Shown here piece after piece: positions 16,302 to 25,178 of a stretch of DNA of 64,000 nucleotides. A model generated the notes under the pieces. That model did no database searches. It was not told the origin of the DNA and was given only the letters and a program-made list of their open reading frames with translations. The stretch covers positions 15,319-79,318 of the forward strand of contig JASMLG010000010.1 of the NCBI GenBank assembly GCA_030748805.1, given 5' to 3'. The stretch is from Phycisphaerales bacterium. Lineage in GTDB: Bacteria > Planctomycetota > Phycisphaerae > Phycisphaerales > SM1A02. Numbering within the stretch: position 1 is the stretch's first letter; every line of letters starts with the position of its first letter. Position numbers and translations under genes: made by a program.

Positions 16302-18818
16302 TTAGAGCCCAAGTGCACCCGCTACTGTTGGTCCAAAATTAACTACAAGACCAGCAAATACAACCGATACGATTGCAATCAATTTAATCAGAATATTAAG
16401 AGCAGGACCCGAAGTATCCTTGAATGGGTCACCTACGGTATCACCAACAACACTGGCTTTATGAGCGTCGGAACCCTTACCTCCATGTTTACCTGACTCA
16501 ATATACTTCTTGGCGTTGTCCCAAGCACCACCAGCGTTTGCCATGTAAATAGCAACAGCAAATCCAGAAGTCAAACCTCCGACAAGTAATCCCATAACTC
16601 CACCAACACCAAGCAAAAGTCCTACAAGAATTGGAACTGCAATAGCTAGTATAGCTGGAGCGACCATTTCTTTTTGGGCACTAGCAGTTGAGATGTTTAC
16701 ACATTCACCATAGTCAGGAAATTGGTGACCGTTAACTTCGACTTTTTTCGGCCAATTCATCGGGTCTTCAATTTCTTCATCACTCATGCCATTTTTCTTA
16801 AACGCCTCTTTCATAATAGCAAATTGTCTTCGACATTCATTCATCATTTGATAAGCAGCACGTCCTACCGCGTTCATTGTCAGTGCACAGAAAACAAACG
16901 CAAGCATCACGCCTAAGAAAATTCCGCCAAGAACTCTCGGGTTCATAATTGTTACTTCATAAAAATTAAGAAGCTGTTTTATTTCAGCTTTATGTGAAGG
17001 AACTAGTGCAAATTCAATGTCGCCAATTGTTACTTTATGAGTGTTTTCTCTTTCACCCCACACAAAATCAGCTGCAAGAGTACCAGCTGCCCAATCAAGT
17101 TCTTCAACCGCTCTTTGTGTTTCGTCAGAGGAAATCATTAGACCACCAAAGCTATCTCCGTTGTTGTTTGCGACAAACTCTCCATTGCCAAGATAAGCAA
17201 CTGTGTTTTCTGCCTCTTCAACCATAGCAATGTCGTTTACTATTTTCTTGTCCAAACTTGTTTGTACAACAGAAACATAAGCAGCAAGTAATGCAAGTGC
17301 TGTTAGAGCAGCTGAGCCAATCGCAAACCCCTTGCCTGTTGCAGCTGTTGTATTTCCTAGAGAGTCGAGCATGTCAGTTCGTTCACGAACAATTGGTGGT
17401 TGTCCAGTCATTTCAGCATTACCACCAGCGTTATCTGCAATAGGTCCATAAGCATCTGTTGCAAGAGTAATCCCAAGAGTGCTTAACATTCCGACTGCTG
17501 CAATACCAACACCGTAAAGTCCCAGAAGAAAGTTTTCATTTCCTCCGGAGAAACTAAACGCTGCAATAATTGCAACAACTATGACAATCAGTGGCGCCCA
17601 TGTTGAAATCATGCCTTCTGCGATTCCAGCAATAATTGTTGTTGCGGCACCCGTTTCAGTTTGCTCAGCAATCCGCTGTGTAGGAGCATGTTCGTAGGAT
17701 GTGTAGTATTCAGTTGCATATGCAATTATGAGTCCTGCTGAAAGACCAGTAATAATGGAAAGCCAAGGACCTGCCCACCAAATATCTGTGCCCTTGAAGA
17801 TGAAGTAGAACAAACATCCACATAAGACAGCAATCAGGAATGAAGCAACATATACACCCTTGTGAAGACCTTTTAATAATTCACTAAAGGAAGCGTTTTC
17901 TTTTGCACGAACTACAAAAACACCAACTAGAGAACAGAATATTCCAAGCCCAGCAAGAGCCATTGGGGCAATTGCAAGTCGCATTCCGATTTCAGTATTT
18001 TGCATTCCCATTGCTGCTGCTGCACCAAGTGCCATGGTTGCGAGAATCGATCCGTAATAACTTTCGTAAAGATCCGCGCCCATACCTGCAACATCGCCAA
18101 CATTATCGCCTACGTTATCTGCAATTGTTGCTGGGTTTCGTGGGTCATCTTCGGGTATCCCTGCTTCAACTTTACCTACAAGGTCAGCCCCAACATCTGC
18201 TGCTTTTGTATACACACCACCGCCTACACGAGCAAATAGTGCTTGAGTTGAAGCACCCATACCAAAGGTCAACATGATGGAAGTAATTTCTACAAGTTCC
18301 TTTCCTGGCATAACTTTGTTCCAAAGATAGAACCAAACTGATGTGTCAAGAAGAGCGAAACCAACAACAACAAGACCCATGACAGCTCCTGAACGGAAAG
18401 CTACCCGCAAGCCATCATTGAGTGATTGTTTTGCAGCCCAAGTTGTACGAGCAGAGGCGTTGGTTGCCATTTTCATGCCAAACCATCCGCATAATCCGGA
18501 GAACAAACCGGCAATTGGCACACCGACTGCTGACCATACTGGTTGTATATCTGCAAAGCCCAGTAATGCTAATATTGCAATTAGAACAAGGAATACAACA
18601 AACACAACTTTATATTGACGTTTTAGATACGCCATTGCACCAGATCGAACGTGCTCAGCGATTTCAATCATTTCTGGTTCGCCTTCGCTTTGTGACATTA
18701 CCCCCTTGCTAAAGATAAATGCCATCAGAAGCGCGACTATGGCACCTACAGGTGCAAGGTAATAAAACATCCATGGATCAAATGCTGAAGTTTCTTGAGC
18801 GAGCATTAGAAGGTTCAT
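16302..18818 (-). CDS. hppA: Membrane-bound ion-translocating pyrophosphatase, K+-dependent type, with an inserted domain
   Basis: 838 residues, about 16 membrane helices. The enzyme hydrolyses cytoplasmic pyrophosphate and pumps H+ and/or Na+ outward. The PPi-binding signature DVGADLVGKVEAGIPEDDPR followed by DNVGDNVGDVAGMGADLYES lies near residues 208-255; further acidic motifs are DAYGPIADNAGG and DNAKKYIE...GDTVGDPFKDT. GNTTAATGKGFAIGSAAL carries Ala where K+-independent enzymes have Lys, indicating K+ dependence by the established rule. H+ versus Na+ specificity cannot be decided by eye. Between two helices (about residues 520-622) is a hydrophilic insertion of ~100 residues not usual in the family. 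GGAG lies nine bases before the ATG. It heads the operon with rsfS. Confidence 0.95.
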   Translation of the reverse strand: MNLLMLAQETSAFDPWMFYYLAPVGAIVALLMAFIFSKGVMSQSEGEPEMIEIAEHVRSGAMAYLKRQYKVVFVVFLVLIAILALLGFADIQPVWSAVGVPIAGLFSGLCGWFGMKMATNASARTTWAAKQSLNDGLRVAFRSGAVMGLVVVGFALLDTSVWFYLWNKVMPGKELVEITSIMLTFGMGASTQALFARVGGGVYTKAADVGADLVGKVEAGIPEDDPRNPATIADNVGDNVGDVAGMGADLYESYYGSILATMALGAAAAMGMQNTEIGMRLAIAPMALAGLGIFCSLVGVFVVRAKENASFSELLKGLHKGVYVASFLIAVLCGCLFYFIFKGTDIWWAGPWLSIITGLSAGLIIAYATEYYTSYEHAPTQRIAEQTETGAATTIIAGIAEGMISTWAPLIVIVVAIIAAFSFSGGNENFLLGLYGVGIAAVGMLSTLGITLATDAYGPIADNAGGNAEMTGQPPIVRERTDMLDSLGNTTAATGKGFAIGSAALTALALLAAYVSVVQTSLDKKIVNDIAMVEEAENTVAYLGNGEFVANNNGDSFGGLMISSDETQRAVEELDWAAGTLAADFVWGERENTHKVTIGDIEFALVPSHKAEIKQLLNFYEVTIMNPRVLGGIFLGVMLAFVFCALTMNAVGRAAYQMMNECRRQFAIMKEAFKKNGMSDEEIEDPMNWPKKVEVNGHQFPDYGECVNISTASAQKEMVAPAILAIAVPILVGLLLGVGGVMGLLVGGLTSGFAVAIYMANAGGAWDNAKKYIESGKHGGKGSDAHKASVVGDTVGDPFKDTSGPALNILIKLIAIVSVVFAGLVVNFGPTVAGALGL

Positions 18819-18856
18819 TTTTATTGTTCTCCAAGAGTTGGTTACGCCTTAGTGCG

Positions 18857-18970
18857 TTACGGTTTTCTGCCTATTTGTGATTTTAAAAAAACGTTACTTA
18901 TTAAACCAAAGAAACCCACGGCGAATACCGCAGCGAGTCCCAGATGTGTTGTGTGTTTGTTAGTTATCAT
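18857..18970 (-). CDS. Possible 37-residue single-pass membrane protein after rpsU
   Basis: A 37-codon frame starts four bases after the rpsU stop codon. It has a basic start (MITNKHTTH), one hydrophobic helix (LGLAAVFAVGFFGLISNVFL) and a basic end (KSQIGRKP). The ribosome site is weak. Spacing and composition favour a real small protein translated with S21, but chance cannot be excluded at this length. Confidence 0.4.
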   Translation of the reverse strand: MITNKHTTHLGLAAVFAVGFFGLISNVFLKSQIGRKP

Positions 18971-18974
18971 TCGC

Positions 18975-19190
18975 TTATGAGCGAGTTCGTTGCTGCATAG
19001 GGAAGTGCAGTTCGCGATATCTACGCGATTCCGCTTTGCGCCGGGCACGGCGTTTGCGTTCAGATGGTTTTTCGAAGTATTGCCGCTTCTTTACATCTTT
19101 TGTGAGATTCTCTTTCTCACATAATTTTTTGAATCTCCTGAGCATTTGCCCTGCCGATTCATTTTGCCTTGCCTTGATGCGAATTGCCAT
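18975..19190 (-). CDS. rpsU: 30S ribosomal protein S21
   Basis: 71 residues, highly basic. S21 sits near the anti-Shine-Dalgarno helix of 16S rRNA and aids initiation. Evidence: MAIRIKARQNESAGQMLRRF, then KLCEKENLTKDVKKRQYFEK and an Arg/Lys-rich run ending in AESRRYRELHF. This is the family pattern (a beta-like start, then a long basic helix). It is divergent from the YacP-like RNase gene with about 150 bp between them, where both promoters should lie. Confidence 0.95.
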   Translation of the reverse strand: MAIRIKARQNESAGQMLRRFKKLCEKENLTKDVKKRQYFEKPSERKRRARRKAESRRYRELHFPMQQRTRS

Positions 19191-19341
19191 ATTATGTTGC
19201 TACCTTGTATTAAAAAACAGTACTGAGCCACGTATTAGAACGCAAAAAGAGCTGCAATGCAAGGGGTTTGTCTGCTATATGTAACTCGTTACCAACAATA
19301 GCATTACGGATGTTTAAATTGCCTGTATTCTAGTCATAATC

Positions 19342-19989
19342 ATGGATTTGATAGTAGACACATGGAATGTACTGCACCAAACAGGTGTTTTGCCACCTGA
19401 CTCGGCTGGAATTGGCACCGCTGGCCTCTGCAGAATGATCGAAAACAGCCGCTGGCGGGGAGAGAGAGTAACCCTTGTTTGTGATGGCACATTTTCTGAT
19501 GATGAGGAACAAACCGGTAGCAGATACCAAGTTGTCTTTACGGGTCCCCACAAAACTGCTGATGAAGAAATAATGGAGTTAGTCGCCAAGTCCTCGGCAC
19601 CGCGATCCATTCTTGTTATCACAAGTGACCGAGAAATAATCAAATCAACTCGAAAGAGAGGAGCACAACAAATTGGATCATCCAGTTTCTTACAAGCTCT
19701 TGTAGAAGATAGCCATCTTCCAAAAACAAAAATAACTCGTCGCCCCTCCGGTCTCTCACCTAAACTTGCTCAAGAATGGAAAGAACACTTTGGCATAAAC
19801 GATGAGGTTTTAGAAGAATTGCACGACACTCCAATGCCACAGTTGCATCAGGAACAAGTTTCAGAAAAAAAACAAATTCCAAAACCCACACATAATACAA
19901 AATCCCAAAAAGAGCGAACTGTCAAACCAGAAGAACCCTCATTACCCGCTGATGTTCTTGAAGAAGCTCGTAAATTGTTGGAAGGTTAA
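19342..19989 (+). CDS. NYN-domain endoribonuclease, YacP/Rae1-like
   Basis: 215 residues. The N-terminal ~120 residues are a PIN-like NYN domain: LIVDTWNVLHQTG with the first catalytic Asp, VTLVCDGTFSDDEE, TADEEIMELVAK, and ILVITSDREIIKSTRKRGAQ with the later acidic residues. In Bacillus the relative Rae1 (YacP) cleaves mRNA in the ribosomal A site. The C-terminal ~90 residues are Lys/Pro/Glu-rich, partly disordered, ending in a short helix (LPADVLEEARKLLEG). A TATTCT box 10 bases before the ATG could be a -10, giving an almost leaderless mRNA. It stands divergent to rpsU. Confidence 0.85.
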   Translation: MDLIVDTWNVLHQTGVLPPDSAGIGTAGLCRMIENSRWRGERVTLVCDGTFSDDEEQTGSRYQVVFTGPHKTADEEIMELVAKSSAPRSILVITSDREIIKSTRKRGAQQIGSSSFLQALVEDSHLPKTKITRRPSGLSPKLAQEWKEHFGINDEVLEELHDTPMPQLHQEQVSEKKQIPKPTHNTKSQKERTVKPEEPSLPADVLEEARKLLEG

Positions 19990-20046
19990 TTCCATATCAA
20001 ATTTGCACTCATATTAATGGGGTAAACTGAAAAGTGAGCAACAACT

Positions 20047-20643
20047 TTAAGGTTGCAATCTTTGCCAAGACCATTCGCCTTCATTGCACGTGTATCGGAT
20101 TCGATCGTGAAGTCTTCCATCGTGCCCCTGCCAAAATTCTACCAAGTCCAATGAAACTCTATATCCACCCCAAAATTCAGGTCGTGGAATCGATCTGCCA
20201 ACCCATTTTGCAGTTAGTGCTGCAACTTTACCAATTAACAAAGAACGGCTGTTAAGTGGTTGTGACTGTTTACTTGCCCAAGCTCCAACCTGACTCAATC
20301 TAGTTCGGTTCGCAAAATAAGAATCTGACTCACCAGAACTAACTTTTGTTGCTTTACCGTCAATACGAAGTTGTCTCTGCATTTCGTCCCAGTGAAATAA
20401 TAATGAAACACGTGAATTTGATTCTATTTCGATTGCTTTTTCGCTACTGTAATTTGTATAGAAAACAACACCATGTTCGTCAAACCCTTTTAGTAGAACC
20501 ATTCTCGAAGATGGTTTTCCTGACAAATCTGCAGTAGAAAGAGCCATAGATAGAGGATTGGGGGATCTACATTCTGCCTTAGCTTGATCAATCCAACCAT
20601 TTACTGGTTTAATTGGTGAAATTGGAGGAGAATTAAAATTCAT
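20047..20643 (-). CDS. pdxH: Pyridoxamine 5'-phosphate oxidase
   Basis: 198 residues. PdxH oxidises pyridoxine or pyridoxamine phosphate to pyridoxal 5'-phosphate with FMN and oxygen. Evidence: NPLSMALSTADLSGKPSSRM and VLLKGFDEHGVVFYTNYSSE form the FMN-binding barrel. Further family motifs are LLFHWDEMQRQLRIDG, the SQVGAWASKQSQ stretch, and the C-terminal PRPEFWGGYRVSLDLVEFWQ followed by GRLHDRIRY that closes the substrate site. The length is slightly short for the family because of a short N-terminus. It stands alone and is divergent from the next gene. Confidence 0.95.
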   Translation of the reverse strand: MNFNSPPISPIKPVNGWIDQAKAECRSPNPLSMALSTADLSGKPSSRMVLLKGFDEHGVVFYTNYSSEKAIEIESNSRVSLLFHWDEMQRQLRIDGKATKVSSGESDSYFANRTRLSQVGAWASKQSQPLNSRSLLIGKVAALTAKWVGRSIPRPEFWGGYRVSLDLVEFWQGHDGRLHDRIRYTCNEGEWSWQRLQP

Positions 20644-20658
20644 TAGTATATTTTATCC

Positions 20659-20732
20659 TTGACGATACACAGGGTACTTCGCATAGAATACAAGCGTGGG
20701 AAAAGTTCGCCGCAATGGCGAAGCATGCGGCG
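20659..20732 (+). promoter_or_regulatory. Promoter and switchable hairpins before the next gene
   Basis: TTGACG at 20659-20664 with CATAGA 17 bases on (or TAGAAT 19 bases on) reads as a vegetative promoter. In the leader, TTCGCC (20706-20711) can pair with GGCGAA (20717-20722), or CGCCGC (20708-20713) with GCGGCG (20727-20732). The two hairpins share bases and exclude each other. They lie about 15 bases before AAGGAG. Confidence 0.45.
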
Positions 20733-20759
20733 AGGGTTTCTGTGATAAGGAGCCAGGAT

Positions 20760-21470
20760 ATGCATGAGAAACGAAATTTTATTTTAGTGCTACTCATAGC
20801 TGTAGGTGTAATCTGGTGTGGGTGGGCTTGGTTTTATTCTGGTGACGAGGGGTTCTCGTTAATGAGAGTTATTTCAACTCTTTTGACAATTTCAATCGCC
20901 TTGTGGATTACCTATGCCCTAACTCTTGAGGATCGACTTCCTGATCAACTACAAGAACTTATTGGCTCACATTATTTTGAGGCAGATGGAGTGTGCTTGT
21001 TTCCGGTTATTCGATCTTCGAATGCTGGTCCTGAATTATCTATTTACTACCAAAATAGATTCGAAAATCCCGCATCTGTAATTGTTCATCTAAAGCCAAC
21101 TATGGAATCATTTATTGTGGTTCCTGGTGCTACCGACGTTCATATTGCTTTCACTGTCGGGGGGGGTGACGTTGGCATTATCCATCAACCAATAAAGGTT
21201 CCATCAACTCTTAGGGGAGAGATTGTTGAACTTAAAATGGTTGCTGTCAGCCATTACCCAAGAAGCCATGGAACTCGTTGGAGACGAAATGAGGGGCGAC
21301 CATGTGGATCAATGAATGTTGATTGGGCTGGTAATGCAATGCGAGTTGGAGTCCATGAGGTTGATGGAACCGTTGAATTAAGCAATCCAGTTACGTTGCA
21401 TTTAGCAATGCCAAAAAGCTGTTCTGAAGAAGATGAAAAAGACAGAACTTGGCGGCAAGAACTTTTGTAA
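20760..21470 (+). CDS. Unknown two-helix membrane protein
   Basis: 236 residues from an ATG preceded seven bases earlier by AAGGAG; an in-frame ATG 45 nt upstream lies inside the leader hairpins and is less likely. Two membrane helices are near residues 7-27 (FILVLLIAVGVIWCGWAWFY) and 34-52 (VISTLLTISIALWITYAL). The rest is a soluble, beta-rich domain of ~180 residues (ADGVCLFPVIRSSNAGPELS, VDGTVELSNPVTLHLAMP) that I do not recognise. It ends five bases before the convergent metalloprotease gene. No function is proposed. Confidence 0.7.
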   Translation: MHEKRNFILVLLIAVGVIWCGWAWFYSGDEGFSLMRVISTLLTISIALWITYALTLEDRLPDQLQELIGSHYFEADGVCLFPVIRSSNAGPELSIYYQNRFENPASVIVHLKPTMESFIVVPGATDVHIAFTVGGGDVGIIHQPIKVPSTLRGEIVELKMVAVSHYPRSHGTRWRRNEGRPCGSMNVDWAGNAMRVGVHEVDGTVELSNPVTLHLAMPKSCSEEDEKDRTWRQELL

Positions 21471-21475
21471 AACAC

Positions 21476-24181
21476 CTACATTACGTAAACAACATCTAGA
21501 GCATTACCAAGACGTTCGTGCAGATCTTGTAAGTGTGCCTTCGTATAAGTGTCTAGTTTTGTTTTACCGTTAAGAATCGCACCAATTCGGTTGTACAACT
21601 CTCTAGCGTGATACAGGGCAAGAGTTTGAACTGGTCTAAATGTGCGAACTCGTCCTGTAGAAAAGCCAATTATACGATCTACCATCTCTTGTTGTAAATT
21701 ACGATCCATTGAGGAAATCATTGGGTTTCGGTTCGTCCATTCACCATCGACATTGTCTAATCCAGCATAAATTGAATCAACAAGGGTTTCAAAAACCTCA
21801 GCAACCGTCATTGCGTCTTCATCTGCTGGAACCATAAATTCATTGTCATACACCATCCTCAATCGGCTTGGTGACAGAATCATTGACAAAGCAGCAGCTT
21901 GTGTTCCAAGAATACGATCGTGAATTGGCCAGTTTGCTTCACCGCTATCTCCCCCACCTCCATACCATTTGTCAACATTAAAGTGTGTTAGTAGATTAGT
22001 AGACAGTCCAAATGCTTCTGCATCTAATATGGTGTCTACAATAAATTGAAGCGCTGCTCTTTGCTGCTCAACAGGTACAACTGTTACTGGTGGAACATCT
22101 TCTTCACCAAAATCACCTTTCTTATTTCGGTTTATATGTACTCCACCGATCCAGTCAGCCATCATGCTCGCTACTGACATCTGTATTCGTAAAGTCGTTT
22201 CATATCCTCGCCTTGCTTTAGACCAACTGTCACCGTCTTCAACGAATGTTTCAAGAATTCCTTCTCGCAACTTGTCAACTACGCGCATTTGATTTTCTGC
22301 ATAAGTAAGTGGATCTTTGCTGAAGTCATAACGTTTTGCTAGAGGATCTGGACCACCAGTATCCTCATCTGTTAGATAAGCATTTTCTGGATTGCTAGAT
22401 TTTTTCAACACATCCTCAGGTTTCCCAAGTGTATATCCATATTCGATTGCCCACGTGTCATATGGACCTATTCCAATCATCGCAAAATCGCCCTGTATAT
22501 CTCCTGTTTCCATGTTGAAATTAACTGGGTTGTAATCCATTACTGATGAGGTAAACGGTTTCTTACCTCGAATCTCTTCTGAGTTAATTTCCTCCATCGT
22601 ATAAAGGGATGATGCTTTAAAGTTGTGGCGCAGCCCAAGGGTATGCCCAACTTCATGGCAAACAAGACCAGACATTAACGGACCAATAAACCATTCTGGA
22701 ATTCCGTCAAGTTCATCTTCTGTAACTCTTTCGTTTTCAGAGGTATTCCCTTCTTCAAGTAGATTCAAAGTTTCTAAACCAAGTCGCGCAAATGCCATTT
22801 GATTTGCAAGTTCGTATGCTGCAAGGCAGTGACGATCCTCATCTCCAAGCCATCCAGCAATTTCAGCTAACTCTGAGTTTCCAGCAAGAATTGGATCCGA
22901 GGTTGAGTCAGGCAAAACGTTATCTTTTATTTGCGAGAGAATCATCTCGCGTTCAAGTGGCGGTGCAAGGCGAACGCGTGGATCCCATTGAGGATACTGT
23001 TCCAGCCATTGAATATCTTCTGGTGTCATTGAAGTCATTGCTTCTGTTGACAATGGCATACTTGTATACCACCTCCAATATGCTCGAATCCAACCGTCTG
23101 TCAGGACAATATCCGCATCCAATATTTCACCAGTCATTGGATGAGCTCTCGATGGACCAATTGCGGTTGCAACGTCGTTGTGCAGCCAACGAAGAAAGTT
23201 ATACCGAACGTCTTCTGGATCTTTATCCATATGTGCTCCGGTTGCTGCATCTTGGTAATAGACATCGATTGCATTGTCGATTCCAATTTTTCTAAAAGCT
23301 TCATTCCAATACAGAACACCGTCTCGTACCCATCTTCGATATCTAACAGGAACGGTATGCTCAACGTAAAAAATAATTGGTTCTTTTGGTGGGCTTAGAG
23401 TAAGTTTTGGATCGCGTTTTTGTAAATCCCATCGATTAACGTAGTGAACCCACTTGTCCTCGTCATGATATTGTCCAAGATCTCTAAACGAAGTTGTAAA
23501 AAAACCAACTCGTTCATCTGCTTTTCTTGGTTTATAGCTCCCGCGTTCTGGAACCTCGCTAATTGAATAATGAATTGTTTTTAACTTTCCACCAGAAGTT
23601 GGCATTTCCAGTGCCACCTCTAGGTTTTTTGGAAATGATTTTGCTTTCTTAATTGTTACAAGTTTGCTATTTGCGCCACTAGCAACACCACCTGCAATTG
23701 TGGATGCCTTGCCAACAAGTAGGTTGTCTAGATCAACGACTGGTTGACCGCTTGGTCCGGTTGCGATAATCGGAACATCCAACAAAACCTTATCTGTAAA
23801 AATTGTATCAACCGAGTCCTTGGATGACTTGTCTCCCGTTGAACGAACAGAAACTTCCGGAGATATAAATGCAATTCTATCAACATATTTTTTTAAGTAC
23901 ACGTACGATTCATTACCCTGCAAGCCAGAAAATATGACTCCTGACGAAGGTGTTACTGCTATAAAGAATTTCTTTCGATCCCAACCACGTGGTAATTCTG
24001 CAAGTAATTGTTGATCTTTGCTATTTATCCACAAGCCAAATAGCGGTGATGAACCATCAACCGTTGATACAACTTTTGTAAAACCCTCGTTTACTTCATC
24101 AAATTTTTTGGGTTTGGCAATAGAAGTTGAAGCGATTGAAACAACAAGTCCGGTGATTATGATTTTGTTTATTAATAACAT
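21476..24181 (-). CDS. Large exported zinc metalloprotease (DUF5117/DUF4953 type)
   Basis: About 901 residues from an ATG with GGAG seven bases before it; the longer frame adds ten residues ahead of the signal peptide and is rejected. MLLINKIIITGLVVSIASTS is a signal peptide. The N-terminal half resembles the DUF5117 domain found ahead of this protease type (FTTSFRDLGQYHDEDKWVHY, IIFYVEHTVP, YRRWVRDGVLYWNEAFRKIG). The active site is CHEVGHTLGLRHNFKAS, an HExxHxxGxxH zinc site, followed by SVMDYNPVNF, which acts as the Met-turn. The C-terminal third is helical. Planctomycetes and Bacteroidota carry several such proteins; their substrates are unknown. It appears to be transcribed alone. Confidence 0.9.
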   Translation of the reverse strand: MLLINKIIITGLVVSIASTSIAKPKKFDEVNEGFTKVVSTVDGSSPLFGLWINSKDQQLLAELPRGWDRKKFFIAVTPSSGVIFSGLQGNESYVYLKKYVDRIAFISPEVSVRSTGDKSSKDSVDTIFTDKVLLDVPIIATGPSGQPVVDLDNLLVGKASTIAGGVASGANSKLVTIKKAKSFPKNLEVALEMPTSGGKLKTIHYSISEVPERGSYKPRKADERVGFFTTSFRDLGQYHDEDKWVHYVNRWDLQKRDPKLTLSPPKEPIIFYVEHTVPVRYRRWVRDGVLYWNEAFRKIGIDNAIDVYYQDAATGAHMDKDPEDVRYNFLRWLHNDVATAIGPSRAHPMTGEILDADIVLTDGWIRAYWRWYTSMPLSTEAMTSMTPEDIQWLEQYPQWDPRVRLAPPLEREMILSQIKDNVLPDSTSDPILAGNSELAEIAGWLGDEDRHCLAAYELANQMAFARLGLETLNLLEEGNTSENERVTEDELDGIPEWFIGPLMSGLVCHEVGHTLGLRHNFKASSLYTMEEINSEEIRGKKPFTSSVMDYNPVNFNMETGDIQGDFAMIGIGPYDTWAIEYGYTLGKPEDVLKKSSNPENAYLTDEDTGGPDPLAKRYDFSKDPLTYAENQMRVVDKLREGILETFVEDGDSWSKARRGYETTLRIQMSVASMMADWIGGVHINRNKKGDFGEEDVPPVTVVPVEQQRAALQFIVDTILDAEAFGLSTNLLTHFNVDKWYGGGGDSGEANWPIHDRILGTQAAALSMILSPSRLRMVYDNEFMVPADEDAMTVAEVFETLVDSIYAGLDNVDGEWTNRNPMISSMDRNLQQEMVDRIIGFSTGRVRTFRPVQTLALYHARELYNRIGAILNGKTKLDTYTKAHLQDLHERLGNALDVVYVM

Positions 24182-24355
24182 TAAATGGCTCCAGTAATCT
24201 TCTCTACCCATACGATTACAGATGGGCTTATTGTTCGAAATATTTATTCGTTCGTAGCAGCATCGGCATCACAAACTGAACTGCTCTAAACAACGAACTC
24301 TCGAACACATTATTGTGGTTCTCGGACCATCCAAAATCAAGATAAATTGTACGAT

Positions 24356-24853
24356 TTACAGCAAAGAAGTTATTTTTTCTGATTGATCCACCCGAAAATC
24401 GGAAAACCGGTCTGCTAGCCCAGAATCCGACATTGCAAGCATTTGGACAGCAAAAATAGCTGCATTGGTTGCTCCAGCACCACCAATAGCAAACGTGGCA
24501 ACGGGTATTCCCTTGGGCATTTGCACTGTGGAAAGAAGCGAATCAAGTCCATCAAGCGACCAAGCCTGCATTGGGCACCCCAATACCGGTTTCTCTGTGT
24601 GAGCAGCAACAACTCCAGCCAGATGAGCGGCTCCACCTGCTGCACAGATAAATAATTCGATACCGCGTTTTTCGGCCTCTAATAGGTATTCTTTGAGTAA
24701 ATTAGCATTTCTATGGGCAGAAATTGCGTTGCATTCATGAAGGACATCAAATGACTCAAGCACCTCGCTTGCTCGCTTCATGGTCGGCCAATCCGACGAA
24801 CTCCCCATCAATATCGATATTTGTGCATTTTCTACTGTTGTAATAGTTGCCAT
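24356..24853 (-). CDS. purE: N5-carboxyaminoimidazole ribonucleotide mutase
   Basis: 165 residues. PurE moves the carboxylate of N5-CAIR to give CAIR in purine synthesis, normally after PurK. Evidence: SILMGSSSDWPTMKRASEVL, the NAISAHRNANLLKEYL loop with the catalytic His, ICAAGGAAHLAGVVAAHTEK, and a C-terminal FAIGGAGATNAAIFAVQMLA, where Gly-Gly replaces the usual Gly-Asn. It is the short bacterial class I form. No purK adjoins it. Its upstream side is the REP-like hairpin cluster. Confidence 0.95.
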   Translation of the reverse strand: MATITTVENAQISILMGSSSDWPTMKRASEVLESFDVLHECNAISAHRNANLLKEYLLEAEKRGIELFICAAGGAAHLAGVVAAHTEKPVLGCPMQAWSLDGLDSLLSTVQMPKGIPVATFAIGGAGATNAAIFAVQMLAMSDSGLADRFSDFRVDQSEKITSLL

Positions 24854-24892
24854 CTTCGTATTCTAAATCCCAAACCATTATCTCGCCACCCA

Positions 24893-25161
24893 CCCCACCC
24901 GAAGGACCACCCGAAGAACCCGAAGGGAACCCGAAGGAACCCGAAGGGAACCCGAAGGGTCTGACCACAGGTCTGACCTGTGGTCAGACCATGTGTCAGA
25001 TCTGGTGCCAGGTCACAATAAACCGTAGTCAAAAACCAGAGAGAACCGACCAAATAGTGCATTGTTAGCACAGAAAAAGCATTCCGACTTTTTTCGCAAA
25101 GGTGCCAGGTCGGGGGTCAGACCCCTGGTCTGGCCCCCGACCTGACCCCCGACCTGACCCC
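24893..25161. repeat. REP-like hairpin cluster with a short tandem repeat
   Basis: Three elements fill the purE/asd-like gap. First, a tandem repeat of about six CCCGAAGG(G)AA units ends near 24959. Second, a near-perfect hairpin at 24958-24990 has 16-bp arms (GGTCTGACCACAGGTC and its complement) around a single T. Third, a hairpin at 25107-25143 has 17-bp arms with one mismatch (AGGTCGGGGGTCAGACC), followed by two copies of CCCCCGACCTGA. GGTGCCAGGTC occurs at both 25004-25014 and 25101-25111. This is the make-up of REP/REPIN elements spread by RAYT transposases; none is encoded in the window. Confidence 0.75.
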
Positions 25162-25178
25162 AAAGTAGAATGCTTAAG

